Positions 1-6,701 of a DNA stretch of 15,675 nt are shown here, in pieces. Below the pieces are notes generated by a model. The model did no database searches, had not been told where the DNA came from, and saw only the letters and a list, made by a program, of their open reading frames with translations. This stretch comes from Caulobacteraceae bacterium (GTDB lineage: Bacteria > Pseudomonadota > Alphaproteobacteria > Caulobacterales > Caulobacteraceae): assembly GCA_947479185.1 (NCBI GenBank), contig CANJYY010000018.1:1-15675 (forward strand). The letters are read 5' to 3'. A program made the translations under genes and the position numbers. Positions within the stretch are counted from its first letter, which is position 1. Each line of letters opens with the position of its first letter.

Positions 1-513
1 CGCCGGCGGCGACTCGACGAACGCTCGCGCCCCGCGCAGGCCGCTTTCCTCGCCGTCGAGGGCCACGAGAATGAGGGTGTGCTTCGGCGGCGCCGCCTTG
101 AAGGCCTCGGCGACCGCCAGCAGGCCGGCCACGCCCGAGGCGTTGTCGTCGGCGCCATTGTAGATCGCGCCGCCCTGGGTCCCCAGGTGGTCGTAGTGGG
201 CGCTGACGACGATGGCCTTGCCGCCGGGGGCGGTTCCGTCGATGCGCACGATCAGGTTGACGCCGTGGACCTCCTTGCCGTCGCGCTTGCGGGTAAAGGC
301 GAACGGCTGCTCGACGACGGTCAGGCCGATCTGTTCGAACCGGCCGCGGATATAGGCCCGCGCCTTCGCCGAGCCCTCGGTCCCGATGCCCCGGCCGCCC
401 ATGTCGTCGGCGGACAGGATGCGCAGGTCTTCAAGCGCGCGGTCGCCCGGCGCGGCCATCGCGGGCGCGACGGAGAGGAAGACCGCGAGGGCGGCGATGA
501 CGATGCGACGCAT
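1..513 (-). CDS. M28-family zinc metallopeptidase, secreted (partial, C-terminus outside the window)
   Basis: Reading leftward from the ATG at 513, 171 codons are open up to the window edge, so only the N-terminal part is present. Residues 1-21 look like a Sec signal peptide ending AMA-AP, which suggests export to the periplasm. The M28 core is clear. SAHYDHLG (residues 104-111) supplies the first zinc ligand H106 and the catalytic-site D108. NGADDNASG (119-127) supplies the bridging Asp, probably D123. LDGEESG (152-158) carries the catalytic Glu E155 and ligand E156. The last Asp and His ligands of the family would lie beyond the window. Members remove N-terminal amino acids or cleave dipeptides using two zinc ions; the substrate cannot be told from this fragment. 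The start has a GGAG about six bases upstream. It is divergent from the small secreted protein at 634 across 120 bp in which I see no clear promoter. Confidence 0.85.
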   Translation of the reverse strand, partial: MRRIVIAALAVFLSVAPAMAAPGDRALEDLRILSADDMGGRGIGTEGSAKARAYIRGRFEQIGLTVVEQPFAFTRKRDGKEVHGVNLIVRIDGTAPGGKAIVVSAHYDHLGTQGGAIYNGADDNASGVAGLLAVAEAFKAAPPKHTLILVALDGEESGLRGARAFVESPPA

Positions 514-633
514 GAAGGCTCCGGAGCGGTCAGGCCTCTCAATGCGGGCCCGCGCGCGACCGTGCAAGCCGGTCATGCGCCGTTCAGGTCCCGCCATCCA
601 GGGTAGCCATCAACCAGAACCCCCGGGTGATCC

Positions 634-999
634 ATGAAGACCCTGCTCGCCGCTTCTCTCGCCCTGACCCTGCTGGCGCCGGCCGCCGCTCACGCCTCGG
701 CCCCCGCCTGCGACGTCAGCGTCCAGTTCGGCAGCTACGCCATGGGCATCGACGGCCGGGGCTTCGACCGGGTCCAGACTTACGTGCGCCGCCATCCGGG
801 CCTGATCCGGACCTCCTCGGTGAGCAGCTGGGGCCGCGAGGGCGAAAAGACCGTCTGCCTGACCACCCGCACCCGCAAGGGCGTCACAACCGTCTTCCGC
901 GATATCCGCGGCCTGATCGGTAAGGGCCAGCGCGGCCCCGTCGAGGTGCGCACCCTGGATGGCCGCGTCTGGAGTTCGCATCCGGGGACAGCGCGGTAG
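634..999 (+). CDS. Small secreted protein of unknown function
   Basis: This encodes 121 residues. Residues 1-22 form a classic signal peptide (Lys2, a hydrophobic stretch, then AHA before SAPA), so the mature protein should be periplasmic or secreted and about 99 residues long. It has two cysteines, C26 and C75, which could form one disulfide. The mature part is rich in basic residues, and I do not recognise a domain. A GGGTGA stretch a few bases before the ATG is a plausible ribosome binding site. The coding assignment rests on the signal peptide, a convincing start and the good fit between the divergent peptidase gene and the downstream repeat. A repeat element begins seven bases after the stop codon and may end transcription. 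Confidence 0.6.
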   Translation: MKTLLAASLALTLLAPAAAHASAPACDVSVQFGSYAMGIDGRGFDRVQTYVRRHPGLIRTSSVSSWGREGEKTVCLTTRTRKGVTTVFRDIRGLIGKGQRGPVEVRTLDGRVWSSHPGTAR

Positions 1000-1005
1000 A
1001 GGGTG

Positions 1006-1105
1006 GATGCTCCCCCATCGGGGGAGCTGTCAGGCGCAGCCTGACTGAGGGGGCCGCCCCCTTCACCATGCTCTGCATGGTCTCCCTCCCCCAAGGGGGA
1101 GGATC
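1006..1105 (+). repeat. Intergenic multi-hairpin repeat, copy 1 (A end to B end)
   Basis: This 100-bp element starts GATGCTCCCC and ends GGGGGAGGATC. It is a string of short stems: GCTCCCCC/GGGGGAGC (1009-1016 with 1020-1027), GTCAGGC/GCCTGAC around a GCA loop (1029-1035 with 1039-1045), a GGGGGC/GCCCCC-like stem, ACCATGC/GCATGGT around TCT (1064-1080), then CCTCCCCC/GGGGGAGG. The same order of stems, with changed but still paired sequences, occurs at 6491-6607, 8144-8307 and 9174-9302. It lies just after the stop of the small secreted gene and 86 bp before the next start. The architecture resembles REP/BIME-type extragenic palindromes; I cannot name the family. Confidence 0.85.
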
Positions 1106-1191
1106 CTCTCAGGTGCATACCGCCTTTTCTGCTTTCCTTCCCCCGCCTCGCCCGGCCATCATGCCGGCAACGAGAAAAACGGGAGCGAAAC

Positions 1192-2427
1192 ATGGACGCC
1201 CAGTCGCAGTGGACCGGACTCAACGCCGATCGGCTTGAGCGGATCACCGATCACATCGAGCGCAACTACATCCAGCCCGGCAAGATCGCCGGCTGCCAGA
1301 TCGAGGTGCGGCGGCACGGGCATCAGGCTTACGCCCGCAGCTTCGGTCTGCGCGACCGCGAGCGGGCCACGCCCTGGTCCGACGACACCATCGTGCGCAT
1401 CTATTCGATGACCAAGCCGATCGTCTCGGTGGCGCTGATGACGCTGATGGAACAGGGCCGATTCGAGCTCGACGATCCGGTCACCCGCTACATCCCCGAA
1501 TGGAAGAACCACCGCGTCTGGGTCTCCGGCGAAGGCGACAGCATGGTCACCGAGGCGCCGGCCCGGCCGATCAGCTTCCGCGACGTGCTCAGCCACACCG
1601 CCGGCCTGACCTACGGCTCGATGCTGGCGCAGGTCAGCGGCCTGCCGATCGAGCATCCGGTCGACAAGGCGTACGACGTCATCGGCGTGCGCCGGGGCAG
1701 CGAGACCCTCGACCAGTTCTTCGAAAAGCTCGGCCGCGTGCCGCTGCGCTATCACCCCGGCGAGCGCTGGCAGTACAGCCTGGCCACCGACGTCTGCGGC
1801 GGCCTGGTCGAGCGGATCAGCGGCATGCCGCTGGAGGACTATCTGAAGAAGACCATCTTCGAGCCGCTGGGCATGGTCGACACGGCCTTCCATGTGCCGG
1901 CCGAAAAGGCGCACCGCTTCGCCGCCAACTACATGCGCATGCCCGACAAGAGCCTGAAACTGTCGGACGATCCGCAGAACAGCCCCTACCTCAAGGACCC
2001 GGTGTTCAAGTCCGGCGGCGGCGGCCTTGCCGGGACCATGGCCGACTACGTCCGGTTCGCCGAGATGCTGCGGGCCGGCGGCGCGCTCGACGGGGTCCGG
2101 GTGATCGGCACGCGCACGCTGGACCTGATGGTCCACAACCATCTGAAGGACAATCAGGACCTGACCCAGGCGGCCATCGGCGGCTTCTCGGAGACCTCCA
2201 ACGCCGGCATCGGCTTCGGTCTGGGCTTCGCCATGACCATCGACCAGACCCTGACCGGCGGCCTGTCGAGCGGCGACTTCTACTGGGGCGGCGCGGCCTC
2301 GACGATCTTCTGGGCCGACCAGGAGGAGGACCTGTCGGTCGTCTTCATGACCCAGCTGATGCCGTCGGCGACGTTCAACTTCCGCGGCCAGCTGAAGAGC
2401 CTGATCTATTCTGCGATCGAGGACTGA
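1192..2427 (+). CDS. Serine hydrolase of the beta-lactamase / family VIII esterase fold
   Basis: This 411-residue protein has no signal peptide, so it is probably cytoplasmic. The nucleophile motif S-M-T-K is at residues 72-75 (Ser72, Lys75). The second-motif tyrosine is Tyr195 in QYSLATD. A W-G-G motif is at 365-367, where penicillin-binding proteins and class C enzymes have K-T-G. S-x-x-K, Tyr and W-x-G together are the signature of family VIII carboxylesterases such as EstB, so an esterase acting on small esters is more likely than a true beta-lactamase. Other family landmarks are LSHTAGLTYG (133-142), FEPLGMVDT (223-231) and the glycine-rich SGGGGLAGT (274-282). Length is normal for the family. 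The ATG has GGGAG about six bases upstream. Its stop directly abuts the stop of the convergent lipoprotein gene. The substrate is unknown. Confidence 0.9.
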   Translation: MDAQSQWTGLNADRLERITDHIERNYIQPGKIAGCQIEVRRHGHQAYARSFGLRDRERATPWSDDTIVRIYSMTKPIVSVALMTLMEQGRFELDDPVTRYIPEWKNHRVWVSGEGDSMVTEAPARPISFRDVLSHTAGLTYGSMLAQVSGLPIEHPVDKAYDVIGVRRGSETLDQFFEKLGRVPLRYHPGERWQYSLATDVCGGLVERISGMPLEDYLKKTIFEPLGMVDTAFHVPAEKAHRFAANYMRMPDKSLKLSDDPQNSPYLKDPVFKSGGGGLAGTMADYVRFAEMLRAGGALDGVRVIGTRTLDLMVHNHLKDNQDLTQAAIGGFSETSNAGIGFGLGFAMTIDQTLTGGLSSGDFYWGGAASTIFWADQEEDLSVVFMTQLMPSATFNFRGQLKSLIYSAIED

Positions 2428-3069
2428 TCAGGGATAGGTGTCGCGGATCCACCGCGCGCCGCCGCCTTCGTCGCCGGCCCAGGCGCGGCTGGGGCCGGCG
2501 GCGTTGCGGACGGCCGTCGCATCGACCGCCGTGCAACTGCTCTCGTCGACGACAGTCAGACCGGGCAGCGGCTCCAGCGTGACGTAGCGCCGCTTGCCGT
2601 CGGTCATGGCGCCGGACGGCGGCGGCGGTCCGCACATCACCGGCCAGGCGGAGAAGGCCGTGACGCCCGCGCTGTCACCCGCCGTCTGCTCGACCCCGAA
2701 GAACTGGTAGTCGACCTTGCCGTCCTCGGTCATGGCGATCTGCAGAACGGGCGGTGCGCCGTCGGCCAGCACGAACGGCAGGCTGGTCCATTCCCCCGCG
2801 CCGGTCACATCGCCCTTCCCTGGCCGGTCGTAGCCCAGGATCTCGCCGCCCCGCACAAGCATCCAGTCGGCGCAGTCCGGCCACCGGGTGACCGGCTTGC
2901 GCGCGTCGTACCGACAGTCGGCATTGTCGTCATTCTGAAGGGCCCAGACGCCGTCGCGCAGCTTCGCGGCGCCGGTGGACGTTTCGGCGAAGAACAGCGG
3001 GTGGTCGCTGTGGACGCGGTTGCAACCGCCCAGCAGCAGCACGAGACACAGACCCAGCAGGACTCTCAT
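2428..3069 (-). CDS. Putative lipoprotein of unknown function
   Basis: This encodes 213 residues. The N-terminus MRVLLGLCLVLLLGGC is a lipoprotein signal with lipobox L13-G-G-C16, so the mature protein should be lipid-anchored at Cys16. Asn17 after the cysteine gives no inner-membrane retention signal, so the outer membrane is the likely place. The mature part has four further cysteines (C52, C66, C146, C179), which could make two disulfides, and it is rich in Asp, Gly and Trp. I do not recognise a domain. The start is well supported by GGAG six bases before the ATG. The gene is convergent with the serine hydrolase, with no bases between the two stop codons (TGA at 2425-2427; the reverse-strand TGA at 2428-2430). 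It is divergent from bolA. Confidence 0.75.
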   Translation of the reverse strand: MRVLLGLCLVLLLGGCNRVHSDHPLFFAETSTGAAKLRDGVWALQNDDNADCRYDARKPVTRWPDCADWMLVRGGEILGYDRPGKGDVTGAGEWTSLPFVLADGAPPVLQIAMTEDGKVDYQFFGVEQTAGDSAGVTAFSAWPVMCGPPPPSGAMTDGKRRYVTLEPLPGLTVVDESSCTAVDATAVRNAAGPSRAWAGDEGGGARWIRDTYP

Positions 3070-3204
3070 GGCGCTCTCCGATCACGGACGCGTGAACATG
3101 ACGCCTATCCCCGCCAACCGCACGTCAATTCGCGAAGCAGGCCGCATCCAGCGGATGTTAAGCATTGTGGCGCATTGAAAGGACTGTTTCCGGAGACCGC
3201 CCCC

Positions 3205-3441
3205 GTGCCGATGACCGCCGTCGACCTTGAATCCCGCCTGCGGACCGCGTTCCCGGACGCCGAGATCGAGATCACCGACCTGGCCGGCGATGGCGACCAC
3301 TACAAGGCGCGCATCGTCTCGACCGCCTTCGCGGGCCTGCCCCGCGTGCGTCAGCACCAGCTGGTCAACAAGGCCCTCGCCGACGTGCTGGGCGGGGCCC
3401 TGCACGCCCTGGCGCTCGAAACCGCCGCCCCGGCCGGCTGA
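3205..3441 (+). CDS. bolA: BolA-family protein
   Basis: This is a 78-residue protein of the short BolA/IbaG type. Family landmarks are DLAGDGDHYKARI (residues 25-37), the FAGLPRVRQHQLVNKAL helix region (42-58) and the closing HALALET (67-73). BolA proteins pair with CGFS monothiol glutaredoxins to bind or pass on [2Fe-2S] clusters and influence iron homeostasis; the partner grxD lies 0.9 kb downstream on the same strand. I chose GTG at 3205 because GGAG (3192-3195) sits nine bases before it and alphaproteobacterial homologues commonly begin M-P-M. ATG at 3211 is the alternative and would shorten the protein by two residues. The open frame runs further upstream to 3001, but that part crosses the divergent lipoprotein gene and is unlikely to be translated. 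The next gene begins only three bases after the stop. Confidence 0.88.
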   Translation: MPMTAVDLESRLRTAFPDAEIEITDLAGDGDHYKARIVSTAFAGLPRVRQHQLVNKALADVLGGALHALALETAAPAG

Positions 3442-3444
3442 CGC

Positions 3445-4296
3445 ATGCGCTATCGGCCCTACGGCAAGTCCGGCCATGTGGTTTCGGCCATATCCCTGCT
3501 GCTCGACGGGGCGGTGCGCCATTCGGTGCGGGACTGGCGCACGCTGATCGCCACGGCCATGGACCATGGCGTCAACGGTTTCGAGATCGCCGGCGACGCC
3601 CCTGCCCTGATCGAGGCTGTGACGGCCGCCTTCGCCGATATGGAGCGCGATCTGCTGTTCATCGCCTGGCGCCCCCATGGGCTGCCGGCGGAACCCGGCC
3701 ATGCCATCGAGGCGCTGCTCGCCCGCACCGGGCTTGGCTATCTCGACCTGATCAATTTCGACGACGTCCCGCCGACCCCCGAGGTGCTCGAGCGCATCCG
3801 CATGATGCGCTGGGTCCGCTCCTGGGGCCTGACCAGCGATGACGAGGACACCGACCTCCTGATCGCGCGCGGCGCTTTCGACTGCCTGACCACCTGCTAC
3901 AGCCCGGTGTCCGGCTGGCGCGAACGCAACCGCCTGAAGTCAGCCGCAGAGCGCGGCCTGGCGGTGATCGCCCGCAATGTCTGGCCCGAAGCGATGCAGC
4001 CCAAGGCGGTGCTGTTCAAGAAGCCGCCGTTGCTGGGCCGTCGCAAGGAGCCGCTGGCCGGTATCGGCGGGTACAGCTTCCTCGAGAATACCCCCGGCTG
4101 GACGGCCGAGGAGATCTGCCTCGCCTATGTGTTGACCGAGCCGGCCGTGACCACGGTGCGGTTCGAGGTCGATCGCATCGAGCATCTGACCCGACTGGCG
4201 GAGGTGCCCGATCGCGACCTGCCGACCGGTGTCGCCGCCCAGATCGAGATGGCGCGCTTCTCCGACGACGCCAGCCGCAAGTCCGCCCGGACTTGA
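3445..4296 (+). CDS. Aldo/keto reductase-like protein, catalytic residues apparently lost
   Basis: This 283-residue protein has an aldo/keto reductase (PF00248-type) outline. MRYRPYGKSGHVVSAISL (1-18) matches the usual opening beta-hairpin and first strand. Later AKR-like pieces are DHGVNGFEIAG (40-50), ARTGLGYLDLINFD (93-106), WVRSWGLTSD (123-132), a CYSPVSGW loop (151-158) and RGLAVIARNVWP (170-181). The catalytic tetrad Asp-Tyr-Lys-His is not visible. The D-T-A-x-x-Y-G segment is replaced by EIAGDAPAL, the lysine strand reads LFIAWRPH, and the histidine after YLDL is replaced by NFDD. A typical AKR length is about 280-340 residues, so it is complete. It starts three bases after the bolA stop with no clear ribosome binding site, which suggests translational coupling, and grxD follows 59 bp later. 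The role is unknown; cofactor binding or a scaffold role in Fe-S handling is only a guess from context. Confidence 0.8.
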   Translation: MRYRPYGKSGHVVSAISLLLDGAVRHSVRDWRTLIATAMDHGVNGFEIAGDAPALIEAVTAAFADMERDLLFIAWRPHGLPAEPGHAIEALLARTGLGYLDLINFDDVPPTPEVLERIRMMRWVRSWGLTSDDEDTDLLIARGAFDCLTTCYSPVSGWRERNRLKSAAERGLAVIARNVWPEAMQPKAVLFKKPPLLGRRKEPLAGIGGYSFLENTPGWTAEEICLAYVLTEPAVTTVRFEVDRIEHLTRLAEVPDRDLPTGVAAQIEMARFSDDASRKSART

Positions 4297-4355
4297 CCGC
4301 GCCGGGCCGGGCGCCTAGCTGATAGGCTGATCTTTCAAGCCCAAAGGCCCCTGCC

Positions 4356-4700
<345 letters not shown>

Positions 4701-4723
4701 GTCCGCGCGCCCCGGCGGACAGA

Positions 4724-5137
4724 ATGAAACTCCTCGCACCCCCGGAGAACCGGCAGGTCTTCACCCTGCCGTTCACGCCCAAACCGTCGGACATCGACGA
4801 GAACGGCCATGTGAACAACGTGGTCTATCTGGGCTGGGTGCAGGATATCGCCATCGCCCACTGGCGCGCGCGCGCGCCGGCCGAGGAAGCCACGCGCTGG
4901 GCCTGGGTCGTGCTGCGCCACGAGATCGACTACCGCCGCCCGCTGATGCCCGGCGAGCACGCCATCGGCCGCACCTGGGTCGGCGAGCGGCGCGGCCCGC
5001 GCTTCGACCGCTTCGTGCGTATTGACGGCCCCGACGGCGAGATGTGCGCCCAGACCCATTCCGAATGGGTGCTGGTCGACGCCGTCAGCAAGCGTCCCGC
5101 CCGCGTGCCGGCGTGGATGGAAGAGATGTTCAGCTAG
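4724..5137 (+). CDS. Hotdog-fold acyl-CoA thioesterase (4HBT type)
   Basis: This 137-residue protein has the single-domain hotdog thioesterase pattern. The motif DIDENGHVNNVVYLGWVQD (residues 23-41) resembles the D-x-D-x-x-G-H-V-N-N-x-x-Y active-site segment of YbgC/FadM-like enzymes, with D25 as the likely catalytic acid. LRHEIDYRRPLMPGE (64-78) is the typical central strand region. Enzymes of this group hydrolyse acyl-CoA thioesters in the cytoplasm; chain length and substrate cannot be read from the sequence. There is no signal peptide. It starts 23 bases after grxD on the same strand, so it may be co-transcribed, though no functional link to Fe-S handling is evident. A strong hairpin begins 12 bases after the stop and could terminate the cluster. 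Confidence 0.9.
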   Translation: MKLLAPPENRQVFTLPFTPKPSDIDENGHVNNVVYLGWVQDIAIAHWRARAPAEEATRWAWVVLRHEIDYRRPLMPGEHAIGRTWVGERRGPRFDRFVRIDGPDGEMCAQTHSEWVLVDAVSKRPARVPAWMEEMFS

Positions 5138-5148
5138 AGAGGGGGCTG

Positions 5149-5225
5149 CAAATCAGGGGACAGCTTACTCATTTCCCGGTGCAGGCGGCGTCCGGGGAGA
5201 AATGAGTAAGCTGTCCCCTGATTTG
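5149..5225. repeat. Long perfect inverted repeat (27-bp arms), possible MITE/REP-like element and bidirectional terminator
   Basis: The arms at 5149-5175 and 5199-5225 are exact reverse complements over 27 bases, around a 23-base spacer (5176-5198) that can pair further (CCGG with CCGG). The arm holds the core AGGGGACAGCTTACTCATTT. It lies in the 92 bp between the convergent thioesterase and lipoprotein genes, beginning 12 bases after one stop and ending six bases before the other. The arms are less GC-rich than the surroundings, which suggests an acquired element. From memory, similar GGGGACAGCTTACTCATT palindromes occur in many proteobacterial genomes, often near IS200-like (RAYT) transposases; no transposase gene is present here. 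There is no T-run, so its role as a terminator is an inference from position and stem strength. Confidence 0.9.
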
Positions 5226-5229
5226 TACC

Positions 5230-5607
5230 CTACAGGCCGCCCGGTCCTGTCCAGGCGACCAGCGGGTTGGCCACGAACACCGCCGCGCGGCCGTCGAGAC
5301 CCAGTTCCGACCAGGTGAACGTCAGCTCGACCTGCCCCCGGGCGAAGCTGCGGCAACGGTCGAGCGTCTTGCGTCCGAAGGCGACGCGCGGCCCGGCCGG
5401 GGTCTTCTCGACATAGACGGCGAAGTCTTCCTTCCTGGTGCAGCCGTTCGAGGCGACGCGGATGGCGAGGGCGTCGCGACCGGCGGTGGCCGAATAGAGC
5501 GGCTCCAGCAGCTCGAACCCCGCCCCGACGGGCGCGACCACCGGCGGCAGCGTGGCGCAGCCGCTGAGCAGCAGGGTTCCGGCGATGAGGAAGAGGCGGC
5601 GGTTCAT
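5230..5607 (-). CDS. Small putative lipoprotein of unknown function
   Basis: This encodes 125 residues from the ATG at 5607. MNRRLFLIAGTLLLSGC is a lipoprotein signal with lipobox L14-S-G-C17, so a lipid-anchored envelope protein is predicted. Two further cysteines (C56, C85) could form a disulfide. The mature part ends with a beta-rich segment containing ELTFTWSELGLDGRAAVFVANPLVAW; I do not recognise a domain. The open frame continues upstream to 5676, but a start there would put 23 charged residues before the lipoprotein signal and would run into the rpsD terminator, so the shorter start is preferred. It sits between the long hairpin and that terminator, and is probably transcribed on its own. 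Confidence 0.75.
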   Translation of the reverse strand: MNRRLFLIAGTLLLSGCATLPPVVAPVGAGFELLEPLYSATAGRDALAIRVASNGCTRKEDFAVYVEKTPAGPRVAFGRKTLDRCRSFARGQVELTFTWSELGLDGRAAVFVANPLVAWTGPGGL

Positions 5608-5637
5608 GGGCCGCAGTGGGCCACAGTCCGCGCCATA

Positions 5638-5671
5638 GCAAAAGGGCCCGGAGATCGCTCTCCGGGCCCTT
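5638..5671 (-). terminator. Intrinsic (rho-independent) terminator of rpsD
   Basis: On the minus strand, AAGGGCCCGGAGA (5671-5659) pairs perfectly with TCTCCGGGCCCTT (5654-5642) around a four-base GCGA loop and is followed by TTTTG. A 13-bp GC-rich stem plus a short U-tract is a textbook intrinsic terminator. It begins 27 bases after the rpsD stop codon and lies just before the start of the small lipoprotein gene, so it should insulate the two. Confidence 0.9.
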
Positions 5672-5697
5672 CGCAATACTGCTGGTCGGTTCAGGCC

Positions 5698-6315
5698 TTA
5701 GGAGGCGTAGAATTCGACGACCAGGTTCGGTTCCATCTTCACCGGATAGGGCACTTCGGCCAGTTCCGGGGCGCGGACGAAGGTCGCCGACATGTGGCGC
5801 GCGTCGATGGTGATGTAGTCGGGGGTGTCGCGCTCGCCCGAGCTGAGGGCTTCAAGCACGAGGGCCATGCTGCGCGACTTCTCGCGGACGCTGACGACGT
5901 CGCCGGCCTTCACGCGGTAGGAGGCGATGTTGACGCGCTTGCCGTTCACCAGCACGTGGCCGTGGTTGACGAACTGACGGGCGGCGAAGACGGTCGGCAC
6001 GAACTTGGCGCGGTAGACGACCGCGTCGAGACGGGCTTCCAGCAGGCTGATCAGGTTCTCGGCCGTGTTGCCCTTGCGGCGCGCGGCTTCGGTGTAGGTG
6101 CGGCTGAACTGCTTTTCGGTCAGGTTGCCGTAGTAGCCCTTCAGCTTCTGCTTGGCGCGCAGCTGCAGGCCGAAATCGGAGACCTTGGACTTGCGGCGCT
6201 GGCCGTGCTGGCCGGGGCCGTAGGAGCGGGTGTTCACCGGGGACTTCGGACGGCCCCAGATGTTTTCGCCCATCCGGCGGTCGATCTTGTACTTGGCGCT
6301 GTGGCGCTTGGACAT
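5698..6315 (-). CDS. rpsD: 30S ribosomal protein S4
   Basis: This 205-residue protein is a full-length S4. It begins [21 protein letters not shown], the alphaproteobacterial form without N-terminal zinc cysteines. [19 protein letters not shown] (residues 26-44) and YGNLTEKQF (62-70) are conserved S4 segments. The S4 RNA-binding domain spans about 95-157, including [14 protein letters not shown] and [19 protein letters not shown]. The protein binds 16S rRNA early in 30S assembly and takes part in decoding accuracy; in other bacteria it can also repress its own operon by binding mRNA. Here the gene stands alone rather than in the alpha operon of ribosomal genes, as is common in alphaproteobacteria. 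AAGAG lies just before the ATG. It has a candidate promoter about 130 bases upstream and a strong terminator behind it. Confidence 0.98.
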   Translation of the reverse strand: MSKRHSAKYKIDRRMGENIWGRPKSPVNTRSYGPGQHGQRRKSKVSDFGLQLRAKQKLKGYYGNLTEKQFSRTYTEAARRKGNTAENLISLLEARLDAVVYRAKFVPTVFAARQFVNHGHVLVNGKRVNIASYRVKAGDVVSVREKSRSMALVLEALSSGERDTPDYITIDARHMSATFVRAPELAEVPYPVKMEPNLVVEFYAS

Positions 6316-6444
6316 GCGTAGCTCTTTTTCAGTTCGACCCGGGCCGGCTCCCCCGAAAGTGGAGGCGCGATCTCAACGGCGGCTTCGTGTCACCCGTCAT
6401 GGAATCCTGCGCCGTCCGGCAAGCCGGTGGCGTGGGAAGGCGGG

Positions 6445-6473
6445 TGTATGATGGAGGGAGCGCGGGGAGTCAA
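6445..6473 (-). promoter_or_regulatory. Candidate housekeeping promoter of rpsD
   Basis: On the minus strand, TTGACT (6473-6468) is followed after exactly 17 bases by CATACA (6450-6445), a good -35 with a weak -10. Transcription would start near 6438 and give a leader of about 120 bases before rpsD. The position upstream of a ribosomal protein gene fits. The -10 match is only three of six, so this stays tentative. Confidence 0.45.
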
Positions 6474-6490
6474 CTTTCGCAACGCCGCCA

Positions 6491-6607
6491 GATCCTCCCC
6501 CATCGGGGGAGGTGGGCCGGCGAAGCCGGGTCGGAGGGCGCGCGACTCAGATCGCGGGTGACCCCCTCAGTCTGCTTCGCCGACAGCTCCCCCAAGGGGG
6601 GAGCATC
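6491..6607 (-). repeat. Intergenic multi-hairpin repeat, copy 2 (B end to A end on the + strand)
   Basis: This is a 117-bp element. It opens GATCCTCCCCC with the stem CCTCCCCC/GGGGGAGG and closes GGGGGAGCATC with the stem GCTCCCCC/GGGGGAGC. Inner stems are CCGGC/GCCGG around GAA, and a less perfect GTCGGC/GCAGAC. It carries a 25-bp stretch (6546-6570) that is the exact reverse complement of 9226-9250 in copy 4. Unlike the other copies it lies between two divergent genes, so it cannot be serving only as a shared terminator. Confidence 0.85.
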
Positions 6608-6701
6608 CAGAGACGACGCCGACGGCGATATTCTCCCCTCCCCCCGACTCGCGAACTGCCCTTAGATGCCCTAGCGTCAATTTCCGCGATCCCGAGGGCC
6701 G

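Larger units (their letters stand above)
6316..6701. other. Divergent intergenic region between rpsD and the FAD oxidoreductase gene
   Basis: This 386-bp stretch has no convincing gene. It holds the presumed rpsD leader (6316-6438), the candidate rpsD promoter (6445-6473), repeat copy 2 (6491-6607) and a 94-bp segment before the oxidoreductase start in which I see no clear promoter. Short open frames here run through the repeat and look like artefacts of GC-rich sequence. Confidence 0.7.

Noticed and set aside
3001..3204. N-terminal extension of bolA of about 68 codons
   Set aside because: It would overlap the divergent lipoprotein gene and its start, the extra residues have no BolA similarity, and a good ribosome binding site lies before 3205.
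4864..4875. Alternating GC run inside the thioesterase gene, possibly Z-DNA prone
   Set aside because: It is explained by ordinary codons for Arg-Ala-Arg-Ala in a GC-rich gene; only six dinucleotides long.
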